A stretch of DNA of 64,000 nt from Anagrus nilaparvatae (GCA_022575985.1 JAKSXM010000288.1:2321501-2385500), one strand, 5' to 3'. Numbered from the stretch's first letter, positions 23,057 to 34,900 are shown. Numbers and translations: made by a program. Notes: a model not told the origin generated them from the sequence alone.

Positions 23057-23252
23057 AAAATTCGGGGAAATAATTACTTTTTTAATTCGGGGAAAAGGTT
23101 TCGGGTAAATGGATGTTTCGGGGGAAAAAGTTTCGGGTAAACGGTTTTTCGGGGAAATGTCAACTTTGTAAATTCGGGGGAATGGTCATCGGGGAAAAAG
23201 GTATCGGGAAAATGTCCATTCGGGGATTGGTATTCGGGGGAATGGGCGGGAA
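23057..23252 (-). repeat. Subterminal CCCCGAA repeat array, right
   Basis: Complementary counterpart of 22210-22425, with units such as TTCGGGTAAA and TTCGGGGAAA. Confidence 0.8.
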
Positions 23253-23599
23253 CTTTTTAAAGCTAATTCGCTATCAATTTTTGGTCAGTTAGAACTTTTT
23301 CTACAATTTAAAATTCTTAAAATTTAATTCTAATATTACTGTTTTAAAAATTGTTTTATTCTTAAATAAACTTTAAATTAAATACAAAAGTTCGTATTTT
23401 ATTTCAACAAAATCAACTGTAAGTATATTTTTATAAAAATATACAGAAATTCTTGTAATCATTTTAGTAAAATATTATAAAATATATTAAAGTTATTAGA
23501 ATCTACAAAAGTTTTAATAATTTTTGTTGTGTGAATCCACGGGAAATTTTATAAAAATTTATAGTTTAATCCTGTTACATATTAATAAAATCAAAAATA

Positions 23600-23790
23600 A
23601 AAAGTAAGGGTGACAGGATTGGGACTAATATTTTCAAATATTTAGCGATACTTTTTATTGAATTTAATAAGATTGAAAAACACAGTATGTATATTTATAC
23701 AGCAAAATTAAATTTAAAGACTAAATTTTTAACATTACTACTTTAAGTGCTACATAGATCACACTACACAGATCATACTACACGCAAACA
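23600..23790 (+). repeat. Possible LTR fragment, relative near 48190
   Basis: TTGGGACTAATATTTTCAAA then ACTTTTTATTGAATTTAATAA resembles the stretch TTGGGCTTAATATTTTCAAA at 48196 in both sequence and order. A retroelement LTR is one reading; no paired LTR is visible. Confidence 0.35.
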
Positions 23791-23807
23791 AGTCTTAAAT
23801 TTTTAGT

Positions 23808-24230
23808 TACCAAGAAATACAAATTCTTCGAAACTACAATAAATAAATAAAATTAATTTTGATAGGATTTTTTATGACGTATGAATTTGCAAAGGTTTAG
23901 TATCAAATTTTTTATTTGCAGGCTTACTGACGAAGAGCCCCATACCAATAATAAAATGCAAGCAGATGATGATATCAAAATAAAAGCAGAGGCACCAGAA
24001 TTAATACCATCCAAGAGAAGCAAAGCAAGTAACTCTTGAATTTTGATTTACCAATATATAGATAAATTAATCGATATAACAAAAAGTAAATAATTTTAAT
24101 TTTGATAGCATTTCTTATGACAGAGGCTTTTGCAAAGGATTAGTATCAAATATTTTTATTTGCGGTCTTAATGATAGAGAACCCCATGCCGATGATATAA
24201 AGCAAGCAGATTACAGATACCACTTGAACT
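23808..24230 (+). repeat. Exon-like cassettes, copies 3 and 4
   Basis: Copy 3 has an intact TTTGCAG acceptor-like site (near 23921), then LTDEEPHTNNKMQADDDIKI continuing to the same KAEAPELIPSKRSK end as copy 1. Copy 4 starts the same lead-in near 24098, has TTTGCGG instead of GCAG, and breaks off near 24225. Spacing between copies is about 250 bp. The array is separated from copies 1-2 by the MULE-like element and flanking sequence. Confidence 0.6.
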
Positions 24231-24370
24231 GACGAACCTTAGGAAACCGAAAAAATTGCTTTCAATAGTTCTTTCTAAGGATAATCTGGAAATCTGGGGA
24301 CCAAATTTCACCACAATTTAGACATTTTTAAGACTTTTCCCTCCACGAATTAGAAATTTTTAAGACTTTT

Positions 24371-24755
24371 TTGATAACCTTAGTTTTAAGCACAAAATTT
24401 TTTAAACACAACAAAATTGAATACCAAAATTATAATACATTTTTTTAAGCACACTTTTTATTGAACACAAAAAATTAAGCACAAAAAAAATTGTACACAT
24501 TGTTTTCAACACATGAAATTTAACACATAAATTCAGCAAAATAATTTTCAGGCACAAAATTTATTGTTAAAATTTCTTTTGCCTGAATTTATGAGTTTAA
24601 TTTTATGTGTTGAAAACACTGTGTACAATTTTTTTTGTGCTTAATTTTTTGTGTTTAATGAAACGTGTGCTTAATAAAATGTGTTCTAATTTTGGTGTTC
24701 AACTTCGTTGTGTTAAAAAAAAATTGTGCTTAAAACGAAGGTTATCACTTTTTTA
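24371..24755. mobile_element. Foldback built of GCACAAA/AACACAA motifs
   Basis: TTGATAACCTTAGTTTTAAG (24370) pairs with CTTAAAACGAAGGTTATCA ending near 24750. The arms continue with paired blocks such as TTGTACACATTGTTTTCAAC / GTTGAAAACACTGTGTACAA. The centre is near 24560. The motif AAGCACAA/AACACAAAA recurs along each arm. Non-coding. Confidence 0.75.
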
Positions 24756-24803
24756 TTTTTTCCCTGAAAAAATTATAAGAATCATTAAAAACTAATAAAA
24801 ACT

Positions 24804-25001
24804 ATGAAAATTTTATATAAGAAAAAACTTATTAAATACTTTATAAATGGTCTACAAGAAAAAATCGAAGTAAGAATACATGATAAAACATTTAATAATT
24901 TGGAAATAGCTATTAATTTAGCTACAAAAAGCGAATCAATTGTTAATGAGCGTGAATTTCAACATAAAACATCTAAAGCACGATTTTATCTATATATTTG
25001 A
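24804..25001 (+). pseudogene. LTR-retrotransposon gag-like fragment
   Basis: A 65-codon open frame contains LIKYFINGLQEKIEVRIHD followed by a LEIAINLATKSE helix. This is the pattern of the C-terminal part of the capsid-like gag domain of Gypsy-type elements (F-GL-----R---P-TL-EAI--A). No zinc knuckle, protease or pol follows. Identification rests on this short pattern only. Confidence 0.5.
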
Positions 25002-28000
25002 ATATATAGGATGATCGCAACTAAATAAATATTACATCTGGGTTGGGGAATATCTTATATTATCTTGATTCTCCGATTGGCTAGGCAGATTCTGGCTAGA
25101 CTTATAATTAGGTCATGTGTTAACAAAATCAACGAGTATTTGACACGTAGAATTAAAAAAATTTTAAAATAAAATCTCTAATTAATATAATTCCTTGAAC
25201 CTAAATTATTCTGAGTCCCTAAATTTTAAAAAAATATATCTGAGTGATTAAAAATTTGAAACAGAACAAGCTTTGCCCATGAAACGAAAAATTTTTTATT
25301 CGCCAATCCAAAATATACCTTAAAATGACTATGGTAATAAGAAAGTACTTTTATTTTTAATTAGAAATGTCATGGAGACGTTATTTTTTTTTTAATTTAT
25401 AATTTTTTTATTATTTTCATAGTAATTTTAAATTAAAACTTAATATTAAGATACCTTATATTTATATAGCAAAGGTATTTAAAATTGCACTGGTTGGAAA
25501 TAAAATATTTTAAAAAATTTTATTTTGTTAAAATATCATATAACTTATTTTTAAAATATTTCTATAAATATGCAGATATGCAATAGTTTTTTTAATAATT
25601 TAATGGATAAAACCAATATTAGTTATTTAAACAATTATAAACTTTTTAAGCTAAAATTTTAGTCCTGTAACTTAGTCTGAGATATCTAAAAATGTCCGGC
25701 CCTTCCCTACTTTAAAAAAAAATTGGCGTTGTGAATCGGCGATTTTTATAACTTTAGGTTCGGCTTGAATTGAAAACTATAATTAATTGTGGTTATTTTA
25801 ATTATGAAATGGTTTTTAATGTTAAATTATTATATTTTATGCAAAATTTTTACTTATTTTCAATTCAAGCTGGACCTAAAGTTTAAAAAAAGTGGAGAAT
25901 GGTCGGACTCAATTTTCCGGTAAAAATTTCCTGAATCTCAATAAAAAATTTAATACTGTGATTTTGGTTTTTTATCTAAATAATAATATATTCGTATATA
26001 CGATCGTATTATTACTCAAGCGTAAAAAAATCAAAAAAATGAAAACTCACTAGAACATTGTCAGAACAAACCTTTCAACTTTACAAACGACAAAATGTAA
26101 ATTAAAAATAATTTGGTTAAAATTGCAATACAAAGAAACGTCGCTATTCATAACAAAGGCCAAAAAATTTTATTTTCATATGTGGCAAATGTTACAAGAA
26201 ACTGGCAGGGAGTTAAAATTTTCAAATTATGAAGTTTGTATACTTGTTATTAAAAAAACTATTAGATATCTTCATATATGTAATACTTGTTAATTTTTAT
26301 TAGTATTAAAGTAAAAATTTTAATAAAGTAAATATATTATCATATATTTTTTGATTTATAATTTAATTATAGTTTTATAATGCATTCCACAGTATCACTT
26401 ATTTTCTAAAGCGACTGTAAAAAAAAATTTTGAGTTAAAAATTAAACTTCAAGTCATAAAACTATTTTTCAAAACAGAAATTTTAAAATTTATTGTAAAT
26501 AAGTCTATTTACAAAAAAAACAGAACAGATTAATAGCTTTTTTTATTAATAACTTTTTTATAGAATTTCGTTTTTAGAAAATAGTTTTATAATCTGGAGT
26601 TTATTTTCATAAGCAAATATTTTTTTCCATGGTTACTTTAAGTAACAAGTTATACTCTAATGTATTATAGGCTGTCCTTAAAAAAAACAATATTTCTTAA
26701 CGCTTTTTTGCGTGAAAAAAATTCCCATTTCATAAAAAAAAAAAGTTCCTAAAATACGAGTTTTTCAAATGTTTGCAACAAGTAAATGGGATTTTCAAAT
26801 AAAACTGGTATTAATTTTAAGAACTTTATTTTTTTTGGGGGGGGAGGGAATTATTTTTACCTGGAGCATTAAGAAATATCGAAAATTTCCTTTTTAGTTA
26901 CCAGCCTAATATGCAAACACAAAAAAATGCTAAGATTTTGTTTTTAATTGTTGCATATAGAATACTTTTGTTTTTAAATATTTTTATTTTGATAAAAATA
27001 TTTAAAGATTAATTATAGTCACTAAAATTTTAATTTTTAAAATAACTATAGTTCAGTTTGTAATCTTATTTTATATCTGCTGAATTTTATTATTGATAAT
27101 TTTGAAAAAATTTTATTTAATTTTAAATAAATTCTTCTCCTTGTTATATTAGCTCAAAAAATATATATTTTTTAAAATTAATTTCAATAATTTATTTAAA
27201 AATTTAGGGTATGTTAATGAACTTGAATGAATAATACAGGCTGGTTTCCAATAGAATGCTTTTTCAGAAACTATTCCAAAATATTTCTTCCATAATTTGC
27301 AAATAGACTCATGGGTCCCAAAATTTTAAAAGCTTACTTGATTTAATTTTCTTATTTTTACAGAAACGCAGGTTGCCTTACTTGCCTTAATTTCAAGTAA
27401 AGCTTAGCCATTTATAAAGTAAAAATATATATCTATATATTTTTATAAATATAAAGTTCAATGATTGTTACCAAATACTATTTTGAAGTTGTTACTAAAA
27501 TACTATTTTGAAGTCAAAATTTTGATTCTATTATTTTACTTCTTAAATTAATAGAATCAAAATAGTATTACTAAAACGTAGTTTTACATATAATGGGCAA
27601 AAAAGCCATCTCCCTAGGGTAAAGAATAGGATTTTTTGCCCTAGATATGTAAAAATTTTTATTATAAAACACGCAGTTGAGAAAACAGCAAATTAAATCC
27701 AGTACCTCAAGTAGTTCAAAAATGAAAAAAAATTTAGACACATTTTTAGCAGTAAAATAGAGTCGAAAATTTTATGGAAATACTTTTTGAGAAAAGACCC
27801 TATTCAGCCTTATTTTATCCAAATAACTTTCGAAGCTTTATCAATTTTAAATATGATAAAACAAGGAGAAATTTTGGTAACTATCTAATATTTTTTATGC
27901 CTAATATAATAAAAAAATAATTCATTTTTTTTATTTTCTCTCAGACTTTTATACTCCTTAAATATATAATTAATATATGATTTATGAAAATAATTTCTAT

Positions 28001-28483
28001 TATGATATATATAAAATACTTTTTGATACGTATATATATTTATGAATATATTGAACAGGGACGGTTTAACCTGATTTGCTTAACTTAAAAAAATTATAAT
28101 CTAATAAATTATTATGAAATTCATATAAATTAAATTTTTTACATTAAAAAAAAAAAATTTTTCTTATACTTATACTTATTGAATAATGAAAATTAAATTA
28201 TAATTTATATGAAATTCATAATATGACTTTGATTTCTTAAAATTTACAATTATTATTTTCGATATTAGGTACTTAATTTTTTAGTAATTATTATAGAAAA
28301 TTATAGAAAATTATATAAAATATTAGTTTCCATGACACTAAAAGAAATAAATCATTTATACATAATATTATTCAGACTTTTAAATTAATAGTGTTTATAT
28401 ATACATCCATTTCCTAAAATTACCCTGCAGATAATATAGAATTTTTCCCATAATATATTTTTTATCTTATAAATAATAAAAGC
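25002..28483. other. Long intergenic stretch without a gene
   Basis: No open frame of note. It holds a small hairpin at 25749-25890 and another at 27530-27565 (ATTCTATTATTTTA / TAATAGAATCAAAATAGTATT). The rest is A+T-rich and could hold regulatory DNA for the gene at 28504-31454, but nothing specific is visible. Confidence 0.45.
25749..25890. repeat. Short inverted repeat
   Basis: AACTTTAGGTTCGGCTTGAA pairs with TTCAAGCTGGACCTAAAGTT, with TTGAAAA/TTTTCAA inside. The loop is about 80 bp. Confidence 0.6.
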
Positions 28484-28489
28484 TTTATT
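28484..28489 (-). promoter_or_regulatory. Polyadenylation signal AATAAA
   Basis: The complement of TTTATT gives AATAAA only 15 bases after the stop codon of the membrane-scaffold gene. If used, the 3' UTR is extremely short; others may lie farther down. Confidence 0.4.
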
Positions 28490-28503
28490 GTACAAAAAAA
28501 AGA

Positions 28504-31454
28504 CTAAACCTGGACATATTGATCATCATCTACATCTCCGTTTGCTAATTCTCCTGAATCAAACTGTAAATTTTTTATTTTTTCATAGTTAGGATCAGCT
28601 TTGTTTCTATCATAATTTCTACGTTTAATACTATTAACTTGTTCATATGGAGGTTCAGTAACATCGCTACATGGAAGACTCATATATTTAACGCTTTCAT
28701 AATTTGGATCTCCGTTAATAACAGATTCATAATTTGGATCTAAATCGCTACCACAAACTGATGCATAATTTGGCTCTTGTGTTTCATGAGGCATGCTTTC
28801 ATAGTTTGGTTCTGTGTCGGTATCCACTTCAATGTCAGGTCTTCTTCGGAGACGTACTCTTTCATATCCAGGATCTTCACTACTAGCGTTACTAATTTGC
28901 CGCTGTTTAAGCGGTTGAGAATAGATAGGTGAAATTCTAGTTTTTCCTTGTGGACGCAAGGTTTCATAATCTGCATCAGAAGGTGCACTGGAACGTCGAT
29001 GATTAAATTTGATATTAGAAACAGCTTCATAACCGGCATCAAATTCACCGTTCATGTTTTCTTTTAAGGTATCTCGTTTCTGTATCTCAACAGAGTCATG
29101 ACTTGACCAAGACGCTCGACTTGGTTCAACACAACGATCGTACCGACCAACAATTTGTGTTTGCTCATTAGAAAATATGGAAGATGCAGATGATGCCACA
29201 TTATCTTTTTGTAAATGTGGACTATCATGATCTCGTTTTTTTTTCATAACTTTTGCATACATATCTTCTAAAGATTTACCAACAGATATGGCAGATCTTA
29301 GTGAACGATCTTCATTTTTATTTCTTTTGTCAACTACAGCATACATATCCATAGGATTTTCAGGAGGCGGAGGTAACGGCGAATTAGCTTGTCGCTTTTC
29401 TGGTTTTGGTGATCCCGGATTAGCGACTGAACTTGTAGCACTCGATGAAGATGCTTTATTTATGAATAAAAAAATAATGATATGATTCTTGATTTAAAAT
29501 TATGAGAAATCATAAAAATAAAAATTAGACAATAACAATAAAATAAAATTTAATTATAAATAATAATAATGCATCAAAATTAAAAAAATAAATATTAATA
29601 TTTGCTTCTTATGAGAATGCCTTATGAATGAAGAAAAAAAAACAATGTTAATAATTCTTTTTAAAATATAAAATATAAGTCTATATGTTTGACTTACCTT
29701 GTCTAGAATGAGCATGAGCAACATGTCTTAAACTGTCAACACTTGGAGGTTGAGGAGCTGGTGGAACATAATTTTCTTCTGCACGTGAAGTTTGTTGAAC
29801 CTCAGATATTCTATTAACCTCAGGTGTTCTATTTATTTCAATAACAACTGGTTGAATTGGCTGAATTGGTTGAATTTGAGCATATGTTTCACTTCCACTT
29901 GTGTAAACTTTATCTTGGTCATCAATTGCAGCATACATTTCATCTAAACATTAATTTAAATTTATTCTAATCTTATTGTAAATAGAAGAGAATATTTATT
30001 TGTGAATTATACCTGAATCATCAGATACAGTTGCATAATGAGGATCTGTAAGTAATCGTGGATGTCTCTGAGCCCTTTTTGTTTGAGCAATAATATTTGC
30101 TAGCGGTTCTCTTACACTAATACTTGTATAACCCTCTGTAATTAAAATTGAATTGTGACAAATTATTATTAAAAATTAAAAATAAAAAGCTATCATTGAA
30201 TATTTACTTGAATCTTGTGAATCACCACTGAAATTTTGTTGTTGAGAAACGTTAACTGCGGGCTCTGGGGGTTGTGGAAGTGACATTATTAATGGTGGAG
30301 TCATATATGGTAAATCTTGATTTGCTTGTATGCTACCTGATATTGCACTTGCAGCTGGAATATCTTGAACACATTCTAAAACTAAGTTATGAGAAGAAGA
30401 TCTTCGACTTCTTGGTGGTGCAATAGGATTTACATTAATGGAATGAGCTGATGATGTAGATGGTTTTGACAAATCAATCACAGTGTTGTTGCTACATTAA
30501 ATTATTTTTTAATAATTTTTTAATTCTTTTTAAAAATATAAAATTGTTTAAGTATCGAGATTACCTAATATGAGCATTGATTTCAGTTACAGGAATATTT
30601 TGTACTTGTGCATATGAGTAATCTTCTATAATACAGAAAATTATTATATAAACATTTAAGGAATATTATCTATAAAAATAGAATTTTATTTACCTATACT
30701 ATCTTGAGGTGTTTTAAGTTTAGCATACAAACTAGCAGTTTCATCTTGTGAACTTTGTTGAGATATTTGCCTGCTTGTTAAATCTTTGTTTTGATTACCT
30801 AAAAATTTTATTTTATATTTGAAAAATTTTAATTCTGAGTATATTTTTATAATCATAAATAATTTATTAGTATTTTACTTTTATCTTGAACTGTGGCATA
30901 GAGTTCAGAAATATCTGTGCCAATATTTTCTGTTACTTCATAAATAATATCTCTTATTTCACTATCAGGTTCATTCAAAATACTCTTATCTTTTGGAATA
31001 TCTGGCAGACTTCTTTTTGCTGTATTATTTCTGCAAAATAAAGGCAAAATAATTAATTTTAAAAAAAATAAATTAATTAGTAAATAAAAATAATAATTTT
31101 CTAACCTTTTACATCCAGAATCAACCGTATCCAATGCAATGGTTTGTAGAGCTTCTGTAGATATTCTATTGAAACTTCCATTTTCAGAATGTGTTATTTT
31201 AACCATCCCGGGAAGTCCAAGAAACTCACTTCTATCATAATACGTCCTAAATTGTATTTAAATGAAAATGTATTGTTTATATAAAAATAAATCTTTTAAG
31301 AAATCAAAATTTAAATGAATTTATTAACTAACTTGTCATCATTTCTTCTACAACTGCAAATACATGCTACAATAAGTCCAACAAAAGAGAAGAGTGCTCC
31401 ACCAGATATAATCCAGTAATACCAAACATCTTCATTATAGGATGTATATACCAT
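28504..31454 (-). CDS. Single-pass membrane protein with multi-tyrosine tail (scaffold-like), 9 exons
   Basis: Nine exons joined by GT-AG introns give exactly 727 codons: 31333-31454, 31106-31246, 30879-31030, 30694-30798, 30565-30625, 30208-30491, 30013-30135, 29698-29943 and 28504-29453. Residues 1-12 are a short exterior end (no signal peptide). Residues about 13-30 are one hydrophobic span, followed at once by Cys31, Cys33 and Cys35 and two Arg (CICSCRR), a likely palmitoylated and basic inner edge. The rest is low-complexity cytoplasmic tail. It carries about 25 tyrosines in short Y-x-x-hydrophobic contexts: IIYEV, ELYATV, SLYAKL, SYAQV, HYATV, EMYAAI, ETYAQI, DMYAVV, DMYAKV. Residues 627-702 hold tandem (D/E)PNYE(S)V repeats, and QYVQV ends the chain. 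PLPPPPENP could bind SH3 domains. This layout matches vertebrate LAT/NTAL/PAG adaptors, which recruit SH2 proteins once phosphorylated. That is analogy from architecture; I do not recognise the gene. Confidence 0.9.
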
Positions 31455-32171
31455 GATAAAAAATTATTCGTTGCATTTATGATATTATAACTTTAACAAC
31501 TTTCGTCGTGTTTTCTTCTCTTTTCACGTTATCTTTGACTTTGTTAAACATTTTTTAAATATAAATATGAGTCACATGTCTTTAAAACTTTTTTAAGCCT
31601 TAAAACCTACATTCCACTTTTTTTGTTATTTAATAAATTTCATTTTTATTATCTTGAGATGTAAGATAAATTAAGAATTATTTACATTTCACATCTTAAA
31701 ATTATTTTAAAATTTGACAAAACTTAATAATAAATTAACAGATGCAAAAACATTTGAAACATAACCTTACTAAAGTAATATAAATGATTAAAAATATTTC
31801 TCAAGTTAATAAAACTATCCACAACATCATAATTCTTCACTTGATAACAGTAAAAAAACAAATTAAATTTAGATTTTGATAACCTATTTATCAAAATATA
31901 GATTACACGTTTTTTGGAGCATACAAACGTCACGAAGTCAATAAAAAAAAAATAATAATAAAAGGAGAACAACTATACAGCACGAGTTTGCGCAAATTAT
32001 CGGAAATTGTGAAACCAGGATACCTATTTAGGATTTGATGCTGCATACAGGCGGCCTCTACAACATCAGAATAATATGTAAAAAGGAAGGTCGTGGCTAT
32101 ACAGGTATCCTTATTTTAAAGTAAATATAAAAATAAATTTTGTTAAATAAATTGCACATGAACTTTTATAT
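31455..32171. other. Upstream region of the membrane-scaffold gene
   Basis: It likely contains the 5' UTR and promoter, possibly with a further non-coding exon. No core promoter motif is convincing. The antisense open frame 31724-31972 has no recognisable product. Confidence 0.35.
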
Positions 32172-32815
32172 ATTTTAACATGGAACATGTTCATTGGATG
32201 GGGTATTTGAAAAAGTCCGGCTCGGCAGGGGGGGGGGGGTGAAAAATTGACGCTTTTAGGGGGGGGGGGGGGTCAAAAATTGACGTTTTTAGGGGGGGGG
32301 GTGAAATGGACTTAGAATATTTTCGATTCAGGGACTTTTGGTGCAGAAGTACCTAGGGACCTTTAGTGTAGAAGTACCTAGGGACTATTGGTTCAGAAGT
32401 CCCTAAAGACCTTTGGTGCAGAAGTACCTAGGAACCTTTGGTGCAGAAGTCCCTAAAGACATTTGGTGCAGAAGTACCTAGGGAGCATTGGTGCAGAAGT
32501 ACCTAGGGACCTATGGTGCAGAAGTACCTAGGGACCATTGGTGCAGAATTTTTAAGAATTCATTGTAAAAATTAATAAAAAATAAATTCATATTATTTAA
32601 AAAACTATAATAATTTGAAAATTTAATTAATTTGGTTCATTTTGATGTCTAAGCAGCATGATTTTTATAATAAAAATCTAAATATAAATATTTGCATATA
32701 AATATTTATATTATAACACAATAGATACTTTATTATCAATGTTATAAATGAACATGTTCCATGCTCGTTGGTTGTGTAGTTACACAAACCGGTTATAAAT
32801 TTTTTTCCCTGGAAA
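32172..32815. mobile_element. AACATGGAACATG-family repeat element with 25-bp minisatellite
   Basis: It starts AACATGGAACATGTTCATTGG and ends ...GAACATGTTCCATGCTCGTTGG then TAGTTACACAAACCGGTTATAAA. Between them are G-run units (GGGGGGTGAAAAATTGACG, 32228-32302) and a 25-bp tandem array. Related ends occur at 50142-51843, 54856-55160 and 55334-55562. Non-coding. Confidence 0.7.
32331..32553. repeat. Minisatellite, 25-bp unit, nearly nine copies
   Basis: Units of the form GGGACCTTTGGTGCAGAAGT-ACCTA begin at 32331, 32356, 32381, 32406, 32431, 32456, 32481, 32506 and 32531 (last one partial), each exactly 25 bp, with a few substitutions. Confidence 0.95.
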
Positions 32816-34320
32816 TAGATATGGTTAGAGTTCAAAATAACAAGGGGAGTTCAATACATTTGGAAGACCAAATTACACCAAATGGGGTAATGGGTGAGTT
32901 TTGAAAAAACATGCCGACTACCCCCTCCGTTCATTCCAATGGGCCTTCTGTTCCTAGAAACGCAGAGCCCAATATTATGGAATAGGGTTTTTTTGGTAAT
33001 TTTCAATGAAACGCTAAAACCTCGCATAAGTTAACCAAAACTCTTCTGGTTGGTCTCATTTAATTTTTGGTGTAAGTATATCATCTTTCAAACGCCGTAT
33101 TTTTTATCAAATTAACCTAATCTCACTATTTTCAAAGGGTATCCTGGGATAAGATAGACGAAAACCAAATTTTCAAATAAAGTTACAAGCAGTGTCATTT
33201 TGACCAAAAAATTGGATTCCCACGGTCAAATATTTTTTTTAACCACCCCCCCCCCTTCTCGCGGGGTCCAAAAAACGTGTTTTTTAAGGTTTTTTGACCT
33301 TCATTTAATTTCTCGGCCGCATCACCACCAAAATCCTTTGCCATTTTTTTTTTAACATTTTGTGGTCTTTTAGGGCCTCTAAACCTCTTTTAGATCGAGT
33401 CTAATAACGGTAAAATATGAAAAATTACTCATTTTTTCTAATATGCCAATACAAAAAAAAAAAATTCAGTTGAAACAGGTTAAAAAAAGAAAATTTTTCA
33501 GAAACAAAATTTTTTGACATTTTTGGTGCTACATGGTGAAAAATTGATTTTCAGTTTTTTAACCATTTATTTATCATAAAAACCAATAATTATACAATTT
33601 TTATTTCACTTTTTATCTGGAAATTCCCATATATATGGAATAATTTTAGAGAAAACGGCCCAGCCTTTAATTTTTATTTTATATATCTATGCGAAAAAAA
33701 TTGTTCAAGATATGTTAATTCAATACTAAAAATTAAGTTTACTCAAATTTTTCGTGGAATTACCCTTATATGTGCAATATTGTACGTGTGAGTTTATTTT
33801 ATTAATTTTCTAAATTTCACGTATTTTTACTTGCATAGAAGATGATTAAAAAACAAATTTTTTAATTTTTGTTTATTCTAATAGAATCCAACCATGTTTG
33901 TTTTCAAATTTTCTTGGATAAGGCATATGCACATTAAAAATCAAAAGAAATAGTTATTATCAGAAATCTGCACATTTCGCAAAAATTACATTTGGAGATT
34001 TATTAGGCATTCTTCAGGTTACCATATGGCCGAGAAATTAAATAGAGGGCAAATAACCCTAAAAAATACGTTTTTTAGCCCCCCCCCCCTAGGGAGAACA
34101 GTGGGTCAAAAAAAATTTAGACCGTAGGGACCCGAATTTTTCGGTCTAGCTGACATTAATATCTACTTAATTTGAAAATCTCGCTCTTAGGGTATTTCGC
34201 ATATCTTATGCTTTATAGCAAATTTGTCGAAGTCACCCCTATAATTAGAGGGTGCGGTAAAATTTTGGCCCAAAACTGATGTTGTATTTAAAACTAGCAA
34301 ACAATAGTATATTTTTACCC
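32816..34320. repeat. Mosaic of diverged foldback-family fragments
   Basis: Positions 33000-33110 resemble the centre of the giant foldback (ACCTCGCATAAGTTAACCAAA and TTGGTCTCATTTAATTTTTGG against 2920-2975). Positions 33310-33560 match 7005-7310. C-runs at 33243-33256 and 34080-34090 mark further degenerate pieces. No gene is visible. Confidence 0.55.
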
Positions 34321-34329
34321 ATTGCCACA

Positions 34330-34490
34330 AAAGTAAAGAATGGCCCAAATCGCACGTAAATTACCGTCCGAGGCGAAGCCAAAACTGCGATTTGGGGCAT
34401 CCTTTTTTTGTGGCCAAGGATAAAACATAATTTTTCTTGATCAGTGTCGAGAAAATGCGTTTTTTCGAATAGCGCAGCGGCCAGAAAACA
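34330..34490. repeat. Dispersed repeat, copy of 37905-38110
   Basis: AATGGCCCAAATCGCACGTA and GGCGAAGCCAAAACTGCGAT followed by GATTTGGGGCAT match 37921-37990, which has an extra few bases. Both copies are followed by a GCGGCCAGAAA or GTGGCCAGGAAA block. Confidence 0.7.
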
Positions 34491-34739
34491 CACACTTTCT
34501 GGACACTAACAAGAAAAATTACTTAAGAATATATAATTTTAATTATAAAAAATAAGTTTTATTTTAATTTTTTTTGTAACTACCCCTATCTACCTTTACG
34601 GGTTGCAAATAGGACTAAAATGAATTAGACCTCAATGAGTTAGATCTAAATAGATTAGACCTCAATAATTTGATACTTCTTTCATTCATTTTTCTAAACA
34701 TTTCCTAATAATGCCTGATCTACCTCTTTCACCCTCATT

Positions 34740-34900
34740 TTTAGGGTATATTTAAGGGTTGTAGGTGAAAACTAAAGCCAGATTCTCAAAGAGCATGTAA
34801 TTTTACTACAGTAGATGAACTTTTTAGCCACGCATCTGCAAGGGAATATATTTATTTTTGCTCACTTCCAAAACTCTCCGCCCCGGCGTATAATGCATTA
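34740..34900. repeat. Dispersed repeat, inverted relative at 57440-57610
   Basis: The blocks ATTCTCAAAGAGCATGTAAT, TAGCCACGCATCTGCAAGGG and TCACTTCCAAAACTCTCCGC pair, in reverse order and on the other strand, with ATTACATGCTCTTTCAGAAT, CCCTTGTAGATACGTGGCTA and GCGGAGACTTTCGGAAGTGA at 57440-57600. Confidence 0.7.

Larger units (their letters stand above)
22208..23252 (+). mobile_element. MULE-like miniature element with CCCCGAA-rich ends
   Basis: The outer ends are inverted: TTCCCTACCATTTCCCCGAA at 22210 pairs with the complement of TTCCCGCCCATTCCCCCGAA ending at 23252. The pairing continues through ACCAATCCCCGAATGGACAT. The flanks read CTTTTAAAG (22199-22207) and CTTTTTAAAG (23253-23262), consistent with the 9-10 bp target duplication of Mutator-like elements, apart from one T. 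Both ends are arrays of about 20-25 bp units centred on TTCCCCGAA or its complement. Inside is a fragment of a FLYWCH-finger protein (22664-22973) and no transposase. Confidence 0.8.

Noticed and set aside
28740..29048. 102-codon frame in the membrane-scaffold gene
   Set aside because: Out-of-frame shadow of exon 9.
30853..31206. Single 117-codon protein
   Set aside because: This reads through the intron 31031-31105 between exons 2 and 3 of the membrane-scaffold gene.
32331..32553. CRISPR-like regular array
   Set aside because: Units abut with no spacers, and the genome is eukaryotic.
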